The notes under the pieces: model-generated
The model's database searches: none
Seen by the model: only the letters and a program-made list of their open reading frames with translations
What the model was told of the DNA's origin: nothing
Shown: one piece after another, positions 36,949 through 48,917 of the stretch
Numbering within the stretch: position 1 is the first letter of the stretch
Layout of the letters: the number at the start of each line of letters is the position of its first letter
Assembly (NCBI RefSeq): GCF_047948215.1
Contig: NC_134456.1
Location: 198,598,034 to 198,662,033 of the forward strand
Source of the DNA: Lycorma delicatula
Lineage: Eukaryota > Arthropoda > Insecta > Hemiptera > Fulgoridae
Length of the DNA stretch: 64,000 nucleotides
Direction of reading: 5' to 3'
Made by a program: the position numbers and the translations under genes

Positions 36949-38407
36949 TAATAATTAGCAACTTTATAATAATAGTAACTTTATAGTAATAATAACAACT
37001 TTATAATAATTAGTATTTGGGGAATACCAAGGGGGATTTAGGCCATGGAGAGGTTGCCCGGAGCAAATAATATCCCTAAAACTTATGATGGACTTATATA
37101 AAAGACGGAAAAAACAACTAATAATCACCTTCGTCGACTTTAAAAGGGCCTATGATTGTATACACCGACCATCCTTGCTGAATATTCTGAGAAACCTGGG
37201 CTTTCACCCTAAACTCGTAAACATGATAAAATTAACTTTAACCAATATCCAGTCCAGAGTGAAATTCAGAGGTGAACTCTCTCAACCCTTCTACATAAAA
37301 ACTGGATTGAGGCAAGGAGACGGCCTCTCACCACTCCTTTTTAACTGCGCCCTCGAATTTGTCATGAGAAAATGGTATGAAATAAATCCCAAAAATATAA
37401 AAATGGGTACTAAGAAAAACTTCATCACACTAAATTGCCTAGGATTTGCAGATGACCTCGCTCTTTTAACAAATAATATTCAAGAAGCCAAAACACAAAT
37501 CATGAGCCTTCAAAACCTAGCACAAAAGATAGGGCTTCATATCTCTTTCGAAAAAACTGAACTAATGGCCATAGATCCTCTGGTAATAGAGCACATTACG
37601 GTAAACAATCAGAAAATTAAAATAGTAAAACAATTTAAATATCTAGGGGAAATAATAACTTATAATTTAAATGAAAAAGTGACATGGCAAAACAGGACAA
37701 ATAAAATGATTAAATCCCAAAAATTAACTTGGTCAACATATAACAAAAAATGCCTTTCTGCTAAAACAAAACTTAAACATTATAAAACTGTAGTACAGCC
37801 AGAAGTCACCTACGGAAGCGAGACCCTTTTCAAAATCACTCAGAAAAACCGAATTGAAAAAATTCTGAAAATAGAGAGGAGAATTGTCAGAACGTGTATC
37901 AATAAAAAACACCAAAAAGAAGACCAATGGTGGATTGTGTCAAATGAGGTGGTGTATCGAGAAATAGAGCCTGTTACTGATACTATGCGGAAAAAAAGAA
38001 TCTCTTTCTTCGGTCATCTCATAAGGACACCGCAAACAAGACTGTCAAGAAATATCATTGAAAAGCTCTGGTTCCAAAAGCTAGAAGTAGGATGGATCAA
38101 AGAAATTAGAGAAGATATGAAAGAATTGGGAATTTCCCTGACTGACCTACAGAATAAAACTGGAAAAATTACAAAGCTAAAAGATAAGAGCATTAGATTT
38201 AAACAAAAGACAGACAAACTACAAAATACAACGAAGAGGGTGTTTACGGATGAAGAAAAGAAAGCAAGATCTGAACGGATGAAGAAATACTGGGCAGCTC
38301 GAAAGAGTAAAATAACACGCTTTTCTCAGAAAAGATCCAACTAAAATTGACTTAAGTGGTCCCATGTTGGCCGTAAAAACATAATAATAATATTAATAAT
38401 TAGCAAC
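36949..38407 (+). mobile_element. 5'-truncated non-LTR retrotransposon (LINE) with 14-bp TSD
   Basis: The 14-base sequence TAATAATTAGCAAC occurs at both 36949-36962 and 38394-38407, exactly flanking an inserted reverse-transcriptase segment. The insert begins inside the RT domain, so the 5' end with the endonuclease is missing, as usual for aborted target-primed reverse transcription. The 3' end is short (about 49 bases after the stop) and finishes in TAA-type repeats. The 5' junction (36963-37018) is filled with imperfect copies of the flanking sequence. It lies in gene-sense orientation within intron 2. Confidence 0.88.
37022..38344 (+). CDS. LINE reverse transcriptase, C-terminal part of ORF2
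   Basis: The frame is open from at least 37022 (EYQGGFRPWRGC, the fingers motif common in LINE RTs) through the first Met at 37085 to the stop at 38344. Visible RT blocks, numbered from Met37085: FVDFKRAYDCIHR (about residues 16-28, first catalytic Asp), GLRQGDGLSPLLFN (about 73-86), FADDLALL (about 120-127, catalytic Asp pair), and FKYLGEIIT (about 183-191). A C-terminal region includes FFGHLIRTP and a basic tail. It has no stops or frameshifts, so the insertion is recent or constrained, but without the N-terminal half it cannot be autonomous. It is not part of the host protein. Confidence 0.9.
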   Translation, partial: EYQGGFRPWRGCPEQIISLKLMMDLYKRRKKQLIITFVDFKRAYDCIHRPSLLNILRNLGFHPKLVNMIKLTLTNIQSRVKFRGELSQPFYIKTGLRQGDGLSPLLFNCALEFVMRKWYEINPKNIKMGTKKNFITLNCLGFADDLALLTNNIQEAKTQIMSLQNLAQKIGLHISFEKTELMAIDPLVIEHITVNNQKIKIVKQFKYLGEIITYNLNEKVTWQNRTNKMIKSQKLTWSTYNKKCLSAKTKLKHYKTVVQPEVTYGSETLFKITQKNRIEKILKIERRIVRTCINKKHQKEDQWWIVSNEVVYREIEPVTDTMRKKRISFFGHLIRTPQTRLSRNIIEKLWFQKLEVGWIKEIREDMKELGISLTDLQNKTGKITKLKDKSIRFKQKTDKLQNTTKRVFTDEEKKARSERMKKYWAARKSKITRFSQKRSN

Positions 38408-40399
38408 AAACATTTTGATAGAGGTTGTATAATAAAATGCATACATAGATAAAAAATAAATGTTGAATGACATATTTGCATAATGATGTACTTTGAGAAA
38501 ACCCTGAATTTTTTTACTTAAATATTGAATATTGGAGTTAGCAATTTGGAATTTATTTGTAAGTAATAGTTTCTATACATAAATGATATAAGAAACAATA
38601 ATTTTTGATATAGTTTTAACATTAGGCATTCTGATACTTAAAATCTTAGTTTTTTATCATTTAAAGATGATTGGTTTTAAATGTGTGTGAGGGTCAGCGT
38701 ACTAACCAATTTTAATAATCACTTTAAAAAACCTGTGCATCTATGTTCTTGGGGCTTTTTAAATTTACTGGTATTATTTTCTGGATAAAACCTACAAACC
38801 ATTTTCAGAAACAGATTTGTGTGTGTTCATTCATGCAGTTTTGTATGTGCATGTTGTTATTGATTTTTTTTTTAAGTTGCTATTGATGGATTTTTTCAAA
38901 AAAAAAATACAAAAGCTTTTTTTTTGGTAGCATTTTGTTAGACATTATCTCATGTTAAAAATTTTTTTTAATTTTGTGTTACATATTTTTATACTTAACA
39001 ATTTGCCTTAAAAACTTCTAATTTTCATTTCAAGTTTAACTATTGTATAATGCCTTATTCAGTTGATTTTACTGAATTAGAGTTGCCTGATCTGTGTTTA
39101 TTAAACACATTCTTATATATCTCTTTGACGGTAACCTTGAACAGTATGTGTATACAAGCAGTATGGTTGTATCACACAGTATAATGTGCCTTTGATTGTA
39201 GTGGGCAGTAAAATCCAGTTATTTTTGGTAAGTAGCTCCTTCAGTAGATTGCAAATATCTCTGAAAATATCAACTGAACCCAGTACTATTTAATTTTGGT
39301 TATATTATTAGGAATTTCTTGAAAAGTTAAAATGTAAGATTAAAAAGATTACTTAATATTATTAAGAGTTAGGATATATTTACCAAAATCTAACTGTAAA
39401 GAGATTTTTAACTATAAATATATTTACACATCTTCCTCCAGTTAGGATTGTAGAGTTTTTGTAAAATAAATATAATTCTCCTCTTACTTGCATCTTTTCT
39501 GTAACCTCAGGCCAACCTTCACTGCATAACATTTTTCACCTTCACTTTTTATATCACTTTGTATCACTTTTCTTCTCTTTGGCCTTCTTCATTCATATCT
39601 TGCTCGCAGTGTGCTTGGATGCCGATCAATAGACGAAGCCATACTCCACAATTACTTCCACTCTTACCTTTCTCATCTCTGTGAGCTCAAGTTGTTCAAA
39701 AGTAGATTGAGCTTTAACATTGAAAATTCATATTCAATAATCTCTCTTCCAATTACTTTAACATTCCTGTTTTTAAATCGTAATATTGGGCCAGAATTTA
39801 TTCATCAGAACTAAAGCAGACTCCTTTTGATTATATTTTGTAGTTATTTATAAATGAAACTGTGTAATTATTTATAAAAGTTTAATTTTTTTATTTGCTA
39901 CTTGATTTTTTCCTCTTGAAGAATACAGGAGAAAAAAGATTAGCATCCAGTTTTATGGCAAACGGTGATATCTGGAAATTTATGAATATATATATTTTTT
40001 TCAGCCTTCGTAAAGTACAGAATTGGAGAACATTCTTTATTTTACTTTGAGATGTTCATCAAAATGTTTTCGAGCCTAAGCCCATCTTCAGTGATTTTTT
40101 TTTTTTATAAATCCTTGATTTGTTTACATTTACATAATAAATTTTAGCTTTTTACATTTTATTTTGTAAAAATTGTTTGTTAATAAAATTTACAAACATT
40201 TTAAAAATTCAGAACAAATATTTGTTCAATCAGGAGAATGAAAAAGTGTTGCAATAACTATTATTTTATCAATATCTTATCTTTGTATGCCAACTTAAGT
40301 AATATTAATAACAATGTCTCCATGAAATTCTGTTTGCAGATTTTTAAGGCTGAATTCATGTTTATATATGTATATAATTTTAACGAAAGTCCAAAAACA

Positions 40400-41580
40400 A
40401 TTCTTGCCTGAAGTGTTGAATTATAAAAAAATGTGCAATATGTACAGAGAAAAATTCCCAGATAGTGATGGGTCTTATGAACAAGTATAAAGAAGTATGC
40501 AGTGAAAAATTCAACATTTGGTTACCCACACAGTGATACTTGCAGATTTTGCAACAAAATAAAGTTTAAAAATCAGTGATGTTATTGAAAAACCTAGCCT
40601 TGATCCTGAATTATACAGCTATTTAACTTAGATCTCATGAATTTAGAAGTATAGAAAGACCTACCTGAGCTTCCAGGTCTGAAGCACAGAAATCACTTTA
40701 AGAAAGCCGTAGCTATGGATTTCCAGGAAAATCTTAAGATGCTAAATGTAGATATGAATGATGTTTACTACTGTAGGCAGTTGACATTTTATTTGTTCAA
40801 TATAACACACAGCCTAGTCCCGAATCAGTTTTTTACACTTATGCAGAAATTTATGGTAAAAAGGGTGCAGATGATGTAACATCAGTGTGTTTTGACTTTA
40901 TATTTAATCATTTGGACCCGCAAGTCAGAAAATAGACAGTTTTATGTGCTAGTGTGGGCGCCAGAACAAAAATTACCCATTATTCAGAATTGCCCACTAC
41001 ATTGTCAGTTTCACAGATACTATCAGAAATTAAATCTATTTTCCAGGTAAGTGGACTTTTGTACCTTGAATGTGATAAAAATAGGGATTGATCAATCAGA
41101 AGTCGCATGTAGAACTTCCAACTGACTAGTGTGTGGTTATAGAAATTGCTTGGGTGAAACCTAATCCATTTAATAATTATATCCTGTGAAGATCAAAATG
41201 TTTTCAAGGCTTGGACACAATTTCTTAACATTATATGAAAGTGTCCATTTAAAATCAGGCCTTTGAGTGAGATTATGGCAGAGGAACACCACTATCTATC
41301 TGTGCATGCTACAAGCATGCATGATCTTCATTCGATGGACCAGTAATCTTGTCATCAAGCTGAAAATAAAGTTAACTTTTCTTACCAGAAGGTTGTTTTA
41401 TGCTTCTGCATCTGGCATATGAGGGAGCTTTACAAATTACATAAGCAGATATACATCTCAAGAACTTTTGTTCCAAAGAAGCTCAGGACTACTTCAACTG
41501 ACTGCCAAAGTTATAAAATATGCTAAACATACACCTCCATTGGTTTGAACAAGGCATACTTTTTTTATAAATAAAAATTT
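40400..41580 (+). pseudogene. decayed transposase-like gene (possibly DUF7869-type)
   Basis: Pieces of a protein can be read in shifting frames with many stops: MYREKFPDSDGSYEQ (about 40,440), NTQPSPESVFYTYAEIYGKK (about 40,807-40,866), GADDVTSVCFDFIFNHLDP (about 40,866-40,922), and LLYLECDKNRD (about 41,057). The order and words resemble a protein family multicopy in arthropod genomes that I recall as DUF7869-like and probably transposon-derived. The usual Cys-Asp-Ser-Cys-Gly-Gly word appears decayed near 40,950. It is clearly non-functional. The family name is from memory and unverified. Confidence 0.5.
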
Positions 41581-42510
41581 AATGATTCAGTTGTCGTGAC
41601 CGGAATCACCACAAGGTTGGTGTCTTCCCCTATGAGGTTCAATAAATGTGGGCCATAAACCTAAAGCCCTCACTCACCTTTCTCTCCCTGGTTACTTTTT
41701 TTTATAGATCTTCATCTTTTTTCCCACAATCTACATTGTATAATTTTTATTATTTGTGCTTATTTATGACTTTCTATAATAAACATAGTATAAAAGTGTT
41801 GCTTAATGAATTGTTTTCAAAATAAAACTGTAACTTTAAATTTTGTTCATTTGTAACGAGTCTTTTAAATTAAAATTTTGTTTTCTGGAAAATAGTTTAT
41901 TTCAGACCTTCATCTTTTTTCTCCTGTGCTCTTCTTTAGAACTTTTAGAGAAATCTGCATCCCTAAAATGTATGTTGTGTGGAAATTAAATTAAAATCAT
42001 TACTTAAATATTGTTAAGTGTAGAAAGAATTTTTTACCATATTGCTCACTAATATAAAATAGTAAAAAAATCATATTTCCGCTGCAAGGATGCAATTTAG
42101 TTGACTTTTTATTAACATGAACTGTGACATTTGTTTATCATTGCAATTTTTTATTTTTTAAACAAATTTAGGTTCTGCTAACAATGATGTCTCCGTTAGC
42201 AGCATCACTTAGAATAAATCACGTTAGAATCCATTATTAAGTGCTAATCATACCATAAAAATAATAATAATGATTTACTTTACATGCAAAACAATAAATA
42301 AAATTTGTTTAAACACTACGTACGGCTACTAAGTATGGTTACAGCATGTGTGAAATTAGCTAGAACCCTGTATTACAAGCATTGTAATAACCCACCTTTT
42401 TCTAGTTTAATTATGTTATTAGGTTTTTGCAATAAAGGTAGCGTGCCATAATTTTCTTTATAAAATTTCAAGTTCATTGATTTTATTCATTATATTTATT
42501 TTGTTGTTAG

Positions 42511-45167
42511 GTTGTGGAATCGACTCCTAGTATGCAAAGCAACATTGTTACAACGTTTCGGATTCCTTCGGCACTCACCATTATCCCACAAACTGTTATT
42601 GACAGTCAGCCAAAAACAACTGAATTGAATATACCAAAGACAACAGATGTGATGAAAAGTTGTGTTGAAGATAATGTTGTTAACCGTTTGAAGAAATTAG
42701 GAACAATTATTGAAGTTGAACGTGAACCTCATTCTGTTACACCGTCTTCCTCAAATTCCCCATTACCTCCTCCTCCTCCATTGACCCCAATTATTACAAC
42801 GAAATCAGTTCAACAAATAGATCACAGTAATGTCAGTGGTAACAGTGCACCCGATATCACTGCTCAATGCTTAAAAATGTTAGAAAGTTTAGCTCAGACT
42901 GGTAATTTAGTAACGAGCGTAACAAGAAAGAAACCGCAAAAGAAACGAGTTGCAGTTTCTGTTCCAAATAAATCGAGTGAACTATTAGAAATTGCTCCCA
43001 AACCTGATGTAACTGAAAGTGAAGTATTATCTCAGAATTCTCCTAAATCAATTCAGTCTCAGTCTAAAAGTTCATTGACAGAAAGTGTTGAACCTGTCGC
43101 ATCTGATAAAACGACTGATAATAAAATTGTGCCTTCCGATGTTATTTTGGAACCTGTTGTAGGTAGAATAGAAAATGAGTCTGCAGCTGTTGTAATTAAA
43201 TCTCCTCCGGTTGAACCGAAATTTGTATTTCAGATTGATAGATCACATGTATTGACTCTGCCAGGTGGACAAAGGATGTTGACGTGTGATATCTGTGATG
43301 GAGTTTATCATAAGACTATGAGCTTAAAAAAGCATTATTTACGTTCGCATATTAACAAAAAATATTTGTCTGATAGTGATCAAATTATGTGTGGCATGAT
43401 GCAGTTGCCGGTTGACAAGCCAGCACCTCCAAAAAAGATAACAAAAGTTGTTATAGATGATCTTTCAAATTGGGTTAACTCATCAATGCCTGGATTGTTT
43501 CGCTGTGTTACTTGTAATTCCTGTTTTGATCAGAAGGATGAATTGAAAACTCATCTTGTGGAACATCCTCCAGTATCTCTAATGAAAGTTAAAGAAGGTG
43601 CACTTGAAACGTTTATGTGCTCAGGCTGTTCAAAAACATTTGCTCGTAAGAAACTGTTTATGCAGCATCGGAAGATATGCGATCAGAAAAATGCTGCTCC
43701 ATTACTCAATCAGCATTGCCTGTATTGTGATAAAAGCTTTTTAAGTATTTCAACTAGAAATAAACACCATTTCAAATTGCACCATCCAAAACGTAAGTAT
43801 CAGCCTTGTTTTGTTTGCAAATCTGAACGATTTAGAGATACATCTACATTGTTCAAACATATGTGTTTACAACATAAAGATAAATATTTTGGTTGTATCG
43901 AATGTAAAGTAAGATTTCTCACCCGAACTGAACTTGTAAATCATAACAAGGAAAACCATACTCCTAAAAAAATTGATAAGAAACAAAAGAAATTAGAAGA
44001 AACTGTAAAACCTATTGGTCAAGAAGAAAGTGGTGAACAGAAAGTAAAAGTTAATTCAGAGTCTGTAAATAAGCACAGGTGTGGTGTTTGTGATAAAGCA
44101 TTTAGCAGTGTTCTTAATGTATCTCGTCATCATCGTCTAGCACATGGTATACATCCTCGTAAAAAGTTACAAACAGCAGAGGTGAAGAAAGTAACTGTAA
44201 ATGAACCAAAAGATAACAAAAATACAGTTACTGAATCTGTCGAACAACTGGTTCCACTGCCTCCTCCAGTAATGGATCAAGAAACTCTTTTTTATAGTCG
44301 AATAGCTATTAATATTAGAGAAAACTTATTACATCATTTGGATGGGAAATTAGATTCTCAAGAAGTACTAGAATATGATTTAAACACACCTACTGATCAG
44401 GCTTCCAAAAATAAATTAATGAATTTTTCAGCTTCATTTACATCTTCTCGTGGTTCTGCAGAGTCTGATTCATCTCTTAGTGACAACAAACACAGTTCAA
44501 ATCCAGTTAGTCCTAAAGTTCCATGGGAAAAATTTAATTTTCCAAAAAATTATGATGGGAGGTGTGGTCTGACATCGTATATTAAAGATATGTCTCATTT
44601 AGACATATCTACACAGTTAACTATGCGTCGTAATTTACAGAGATTGAATTCTGCTACTGAAGCTGACCCATCACCTGATAAATTAGCAGATATACCTGCT
44701 GGTTTGTCCCTTATTGGTTCTTCCTGTGCTGAATCATTTGGTGAAAGTAACAGTAATGAAAACATTAAAGAGGAGAAAGAAGCAGAACTAAGTGGTGAAT
44801 GGACTCGACCTCGTAGTTATGTTTGTGCTGTATGCAATCTGTATACTTCCAATCTCTGGGAATTAGAGGATCACAAAGTGGCATTACATCCCAATGTCTG
44901 GTGTCCTCATCATGAAGTACTTTCAGAGCATGTTTCTTGCTGGGAGTTAGTTTATACACGAGCAACGCTTGCGCCATCTGGAATTTTGGGCCCACAATCA
45001 CAAACTGAGGCTTCACCTACAAATCCCAGTAATCGTTGTACAAAATGTACAAAACAGTATCCAAATTTATCTGATTTACATCGTCATATGCTCGACTGTG
45101 GTGGTGACACTACTTGGATGTCTACCATGTTAGCAGTTTCTTCACCCGGAGGATCACGCCGAAATAG
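42511..45167 (+). CDS. zinc-finger gene coding exon 3 (residues 988-1872), nine fingers
   Basis: Acceptor TTGTTGTTAG at 42510, donor AATAG|GTGAGC at 45167/45168, leaving phase 2. After a Ser/Pro-rich start with a PLPPPPPLTP tract, nine C2H2/C2HC fingers follow. Their first Cys residues are near 1246, 1319, 1357 (C2HC), 1390, 1420, 1449, 1511, 1759 and 1830 (C2HC). Spacing is mostly C-x2-C-x12-H-x4-H. Linkers are long and irregular and lack the TGEKP type of tandem DNA-reading arrays, except for fingers 3-6, which are close together. The last two fingers flank a His/Cys/Trp-rich segment (WCPHHEVLSEHVSCW). Nucleic-acid or protein binding is expected from the family; the target is unknown. Confidence 0.95.
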
Positions 45168-46757
45168 GTGAGCCATATTGAAGTAAATTTCGTAGAATGA
45201 AATTTATCTTGATATCTGTTTTAATTTTGAACTAATGGAATTGTATTACTTTTTTTTTAATTGCCTAAAAAAAAATTATTATTTTCCTCGTTTTTGAGTA
45301 GAACTCTGTTATTTGTCATGATTCTCTAGAACTTATTTTTTCATCCTATATTATCATAGAAACAGTTTTCTGATCTGTAAACATCTCCTCTTTCTAAATA
45401 TGTGAGAACTTTAAAAATTTTTTAATGATGAGAACTTAATATTTGTGAGTTATACGTATATCAGAAGTTTTATTTTTTACATCGATGTTTGTTATCCACT
45501 GGTAAGGATAATGCTAGCCTATGTACCATTTGTTAAAAATTGATAAGTTTACCAATCTAATTATTCCTTCATGTTGACAAAAGTAAGTGCAGTTTGTTAC
45601 CATTTTGAAAGTGTGATATTCTTAACTACCCAATATCTTTTGTTTATCTGAAAAAAAGAGATTATTTACAATCAGTGTTTGTTGTTTTCATAAAATTTTT
45701 GATTATAAGAAAGTACTCAACTAAAAATTAGAATTTATTGATAGTATTTTTTTTTTAATTTTAATTTTTATAACAATTATAATTAGCAATGAAAAATTGT
45801 GTCAGAAATTATTTTGTGTGAAAATACTAGAATAAATACAAAATATCTGCATTGCATTTTTTCAACCCTAAAAATTGGTTTTATTTTTTGAAAATTTTTA
45901 TTTTATTGTAATCCCATGGGCCTAATAGACTATAGGAACAATAAAATGTTGAAACCCCTGACTAGCTGCTATATCTAGTTGTGAACTGAATGAAGTTCAA
46001 ATACGAATTGTTAAATTTAATCCTATGGAGTTAAGTATTTTTTGCATAACTATCCTTAGCAAGTGACATAATTATAATGTTTTTAGAGCAGAAAATAAAT
46101 TGTGTTATTTTTTTAATAATAAAGTAGAGGTTATATGTAATAAATATGGTTTATAATTTATTTTTTTACCATATGTGGACATGATATTACATTATAAAAT
46201 CTGTTTTAAATACTAGTATTAGAAATTGATGCTAAATTTGGCTGCACACTTTTCGTAAATAAAATCATTAAAGGATAAAAGCATGATTGCTCTAATTGTT
46301 TTTATTTTTTATTTTTATGATATTGGCTTGGATAGGTTTTTTGCCACTTTTATTTGTTTCCATGAGTTTTAGCAATTAACAACTCTTAAATGTTTTATTT
46401 ATCATCTGTAGTAAAATAAAATCCACGATTCTGTATTTTTTTTTTTTATAAGATTTCTAACTTTTTTCTTTCATTACAAGACATTTTTACTTATGTAGTA
46501 AAGCTGTGTTTTATGTCATAAGCTATTTAAATTCAGAAATGTGTTGTTTAATAGAAATGTTAACAAAGATTATGTTTTTCCTTAAAGGGATTGTGTCCTC
46601 TTCTCTTCTGTGTTTTTCTTTTAATAACGTTTGCTAAATATATCGGTATTAGATAGTACAACCAGTTATTTTACGATATTGACGTTACTTGGATTAAGAC
46701 AAATACTTTCTGATTTGTCTTTAATTATTACCCCATACTTTTTTCTCTTTTCTTTAG

Positions 46758-46835
46758 ATGCGAGTAGTAGCAGTAGTATTAGAGAGTTCTCTACTAACAA
46801 AAGATAGAAGAATAGAAATGGAGTTTTTCAGCTAG
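46758..46835 (+). other. possible cryptic or poison exon in intron 3
   Basis: A strong pyrimidine tract and acceptor (TCTTTTCTTTAG at 46757) is followed 78 bases later by CTAG|GTACTT, a modest donor. Entered from exon 3 in phase 2 it reads Arg-Cys-Glu-stop, so inclusion would truncate the protein near residue 1875. Splice-site resemblance is the only evidence. Confidence 0.25.
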
Positions 46836-47510
46836 GTACTTTAAAGTGTGATAAAAATGAAATTATAATTATTATTTTCATTTGTACTTAATTAATTTTA
46901 ATTTATATTTTTTTAATGGTTTTTGTTTCTAAATCTACTTTTTTCCAGAGCTTATTGGTCCTGCTTTTAAGTGGTTTTTGATTTTTTTCTTCTGTTAATT
47001 ATTTTCATTATATTTTTTATGTATATTGTTATCTTCTCATGAGTTCTGGAAAGAGTACTTTTTATTTCTCAAAGTTCATAAAAATACCAGAATTTTGAAT
47101 TCCAGAACATTGATGTTACAGTTTTGTGTCAGTAAGTTTTCATTCAGATGTGTTCTAAGATGCCTCTTATTACATTTTTTAGCATGTCATAAAAGACCTT
47201 ACTGTTTTAATGGAATCATGTATTTTTTCCAATGACTTTGTGAATGTAGTATTTTATCAGTTACTTTTCTTTATATATTATTTAGATTTCCAGTCTTAGC
47301 TTCTAGTAGATGTGATATTGATGAGTAGATGTGGTATTCTCTTACGTTTGTGATGACTTCAGATTAATAATTTGGAAATGATTCTGTAAAATATCTAATA
47401 AAGAATGTAAACTAAATCTTAAGTTTTGTAAGCAATTTTTGTGCAGGTTGGAAAGTGTATTTTAGATGTGAGTGAGGAAACTATTAGAGTGAGTACATGC
47501 GTATGCATGC

Positions 47511-47545
47511 ATTTCTGCTGCCTTCCTTCGGGTGGCAGCAGAAAT
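47511..47545. other. 12-bp perfect hairpin upstream of exon 4
   Basis: ATTTCTGCTGCC (47511-47522) is the exact reverse complement of GGCAGCAGAAAT (47534-47545), with an 11-base loop. The stem is GC-rich for this DNA. It lies between the likely branch region and the body of intron 3. Either a small structural element or chance. Confidence 0.6.
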
Positions 47546-47657
47546 CTGTCAAACATAATGATTCATTCCCTTCCTCATTCTTTGTATATCTGCACTCCTT
47601 TTCTGAATAATTTGATTATGTCAACTAATTCTGTTATTGTTTTATTTTAATAAGCAG

Positions 47658-47794
47658 TTTGGAATTTTGTAGAAAATGGAGACCGTTTGGTAGCCGTCGT
47701 AGAAGGCAGCAAGGTAGACGTGGATTGAAACGTAATATTCCTAATACACCGGCTAAACAACCTGGCATGCGTATACGTACCAAACCTGGAGATA
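47658..47794 (+). CDS. zinc-finger gene coding exon 4 (basic patch)
   Basis: Acceptor AATAAGCAG at 47657 and donor GATA|GTAAGT at 47794/47795. Phase 2 in and phase 1 out, with 45 complete codons between the split codons. The product is strikingly basic: KWRPFGSRRRRQQGRRG followed by LKRN and later MRIRTK. It is a likely nuclear-localisation or nucleic-acid-binding patch. A second in-frame acceptor, TTTTGTAG at 47672, would remove the first five residues (SLEFC). The upstream acceptor has the better polypyrimidine context and is preferred. A minus-strand frame over this region is a shadow. Confidence 0.85.
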
Positions 47795-48917
47795 GTAAGT
47801 GATGAATTACTTAAAATTGAAGTTTTCTTTTTTGTTGAATTTTTGTGTATATATCTATTACTGAATAGGCTGTAGGTGATACCCAAATTTCTGTGGATTT
47901 TATTAATTCGAAGGCGAGTTGAAAGTAATGTACAGTTCTTAGTCATCTTAAGGACTAATATTAAAATAATAATAAAAATCCAAAAAATGAAAAAAATTAC
48001 TGATCACAAAACTACATTATACCTTTGACTGTTTAACAGAACATTTCGAGCTTTTCCTCAATCATTGTACATTTAATATGTACGTATTACTACATTTTAT
48101 ACATATGTATTACCTTTTTATACATATGTATTACTATTATGTGTAATTTGTATATTATCCTTTAATATGTATATCTATTTATTATTATTATGTACGTACT
48201 GCATGTAGAATAGTAGACAAAAATAAAATTATTGCCAAGTATGTTCATGTAATAAATAAATTGATTAATTTTATTCTTAGTTAAATGTATTATCTTTTAG
48301 CATTGGGAAAACATTCATAAAACTGTCTATGTCATTTTTCTGTGGAATATTAAATGTGATAATAAATTTTATTCATAAACTGGTAAAAACCAATATATAG
48401 TTTGTTTAATTATGCAAATGCAGTTGTAAAAATAATTTAGAAATTATTTTTGTAGATTTACATCCATGTTTTTAATGTACTTCAGAAAGTAGTTTACTAG
48501 GCATGGTTTTTTTTTTATAAAAAGATGTGAAATTCTAAAAAAGATTTTAAAAAATTCACATTTTAATTGGTATAAAGTAATATCTTGGTTTAAAAAAAAT
48601 TTTTAGGAGCAGTTGGGAGGAAGCAGTTGGTTGTATTTAAAACTACTAATTATTTTAATAGTTTATAATTATTAGTTTAATTATTTTATATTAAACTGGT
48701 AAAATCCAAACCAATCTGGCTCTTTGAATTCAATTGTAATATTAACTACAGAATAATATATATAGTTTTATCATTGTTGTATTTTTAGTATTATTTGTTT
48801 AAAATCTTACTTTTAACATATTAAAATACTTAGTTGACTAACTGGCAATTTATGTGTTACATAGTTCTGTGAAAGCAAATTGGGAATACTGCGTTTAAAA
48901 AAAATTATCTTTTCCAG
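47795..48917 (+). other. intron 4
   Basis: GTAAGT donor to TATCTTTTCCAG acceptor, 1,123 bases, phase 1. AT-rich; nothing recognisable inside. Confidence 0.85.

Larger units (their letters stand above)
34235..42510 (+). other. 8.3-kb intron 2
   Basis: GTAGGT donor to TTGTTGTTAG acceptor, phase 0. It contains a GT-repeat-bearing repeat block (35.9-36.5 kb), a 5'-truncated LINE (36,949-38,407), a pyrimidine-rich stretch around 39.5-39.7 kb without recognised content, a short segment near 40.0-40.1 kb resembling the tail of a retroelement, and a decayed transposase-like gene (40.4-41.6 kb). Nothing recognisable lies in 34.2-35.9, 38.4-40.0 and 41.7-42.5 kb. Confidence 0.85.
45168..47657 (+). other. 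intron 3
   Basis: GTGAGC donor to a long pyrimidine-rich tract ending AATAAGCAG. No coding sequence is recognised. It contains a possible cryptic exon (46758-46835) and a perfect 12-bp hairpin (47511-47545) about 110 bases before the exon 4 acceptor. Short plus-strand frames at 47026-47235 and 47441-47650 have no recognisable features. Confidence 0.85.

Noticed and set aside
39611..39814. 67-codon frame in a pyrimidine-rich stretch of intron 2
   Set aside because: No domain and no matching splice sites; the composition explains the open frame.
40000..40095. Segment resembling the tail of a Penelope-like or other retroelement
   Set aside because: The resemblance (words around TTCGAGCC and CCATCTTCAG) is short and from memory; no coding remnant or duplication supports it.
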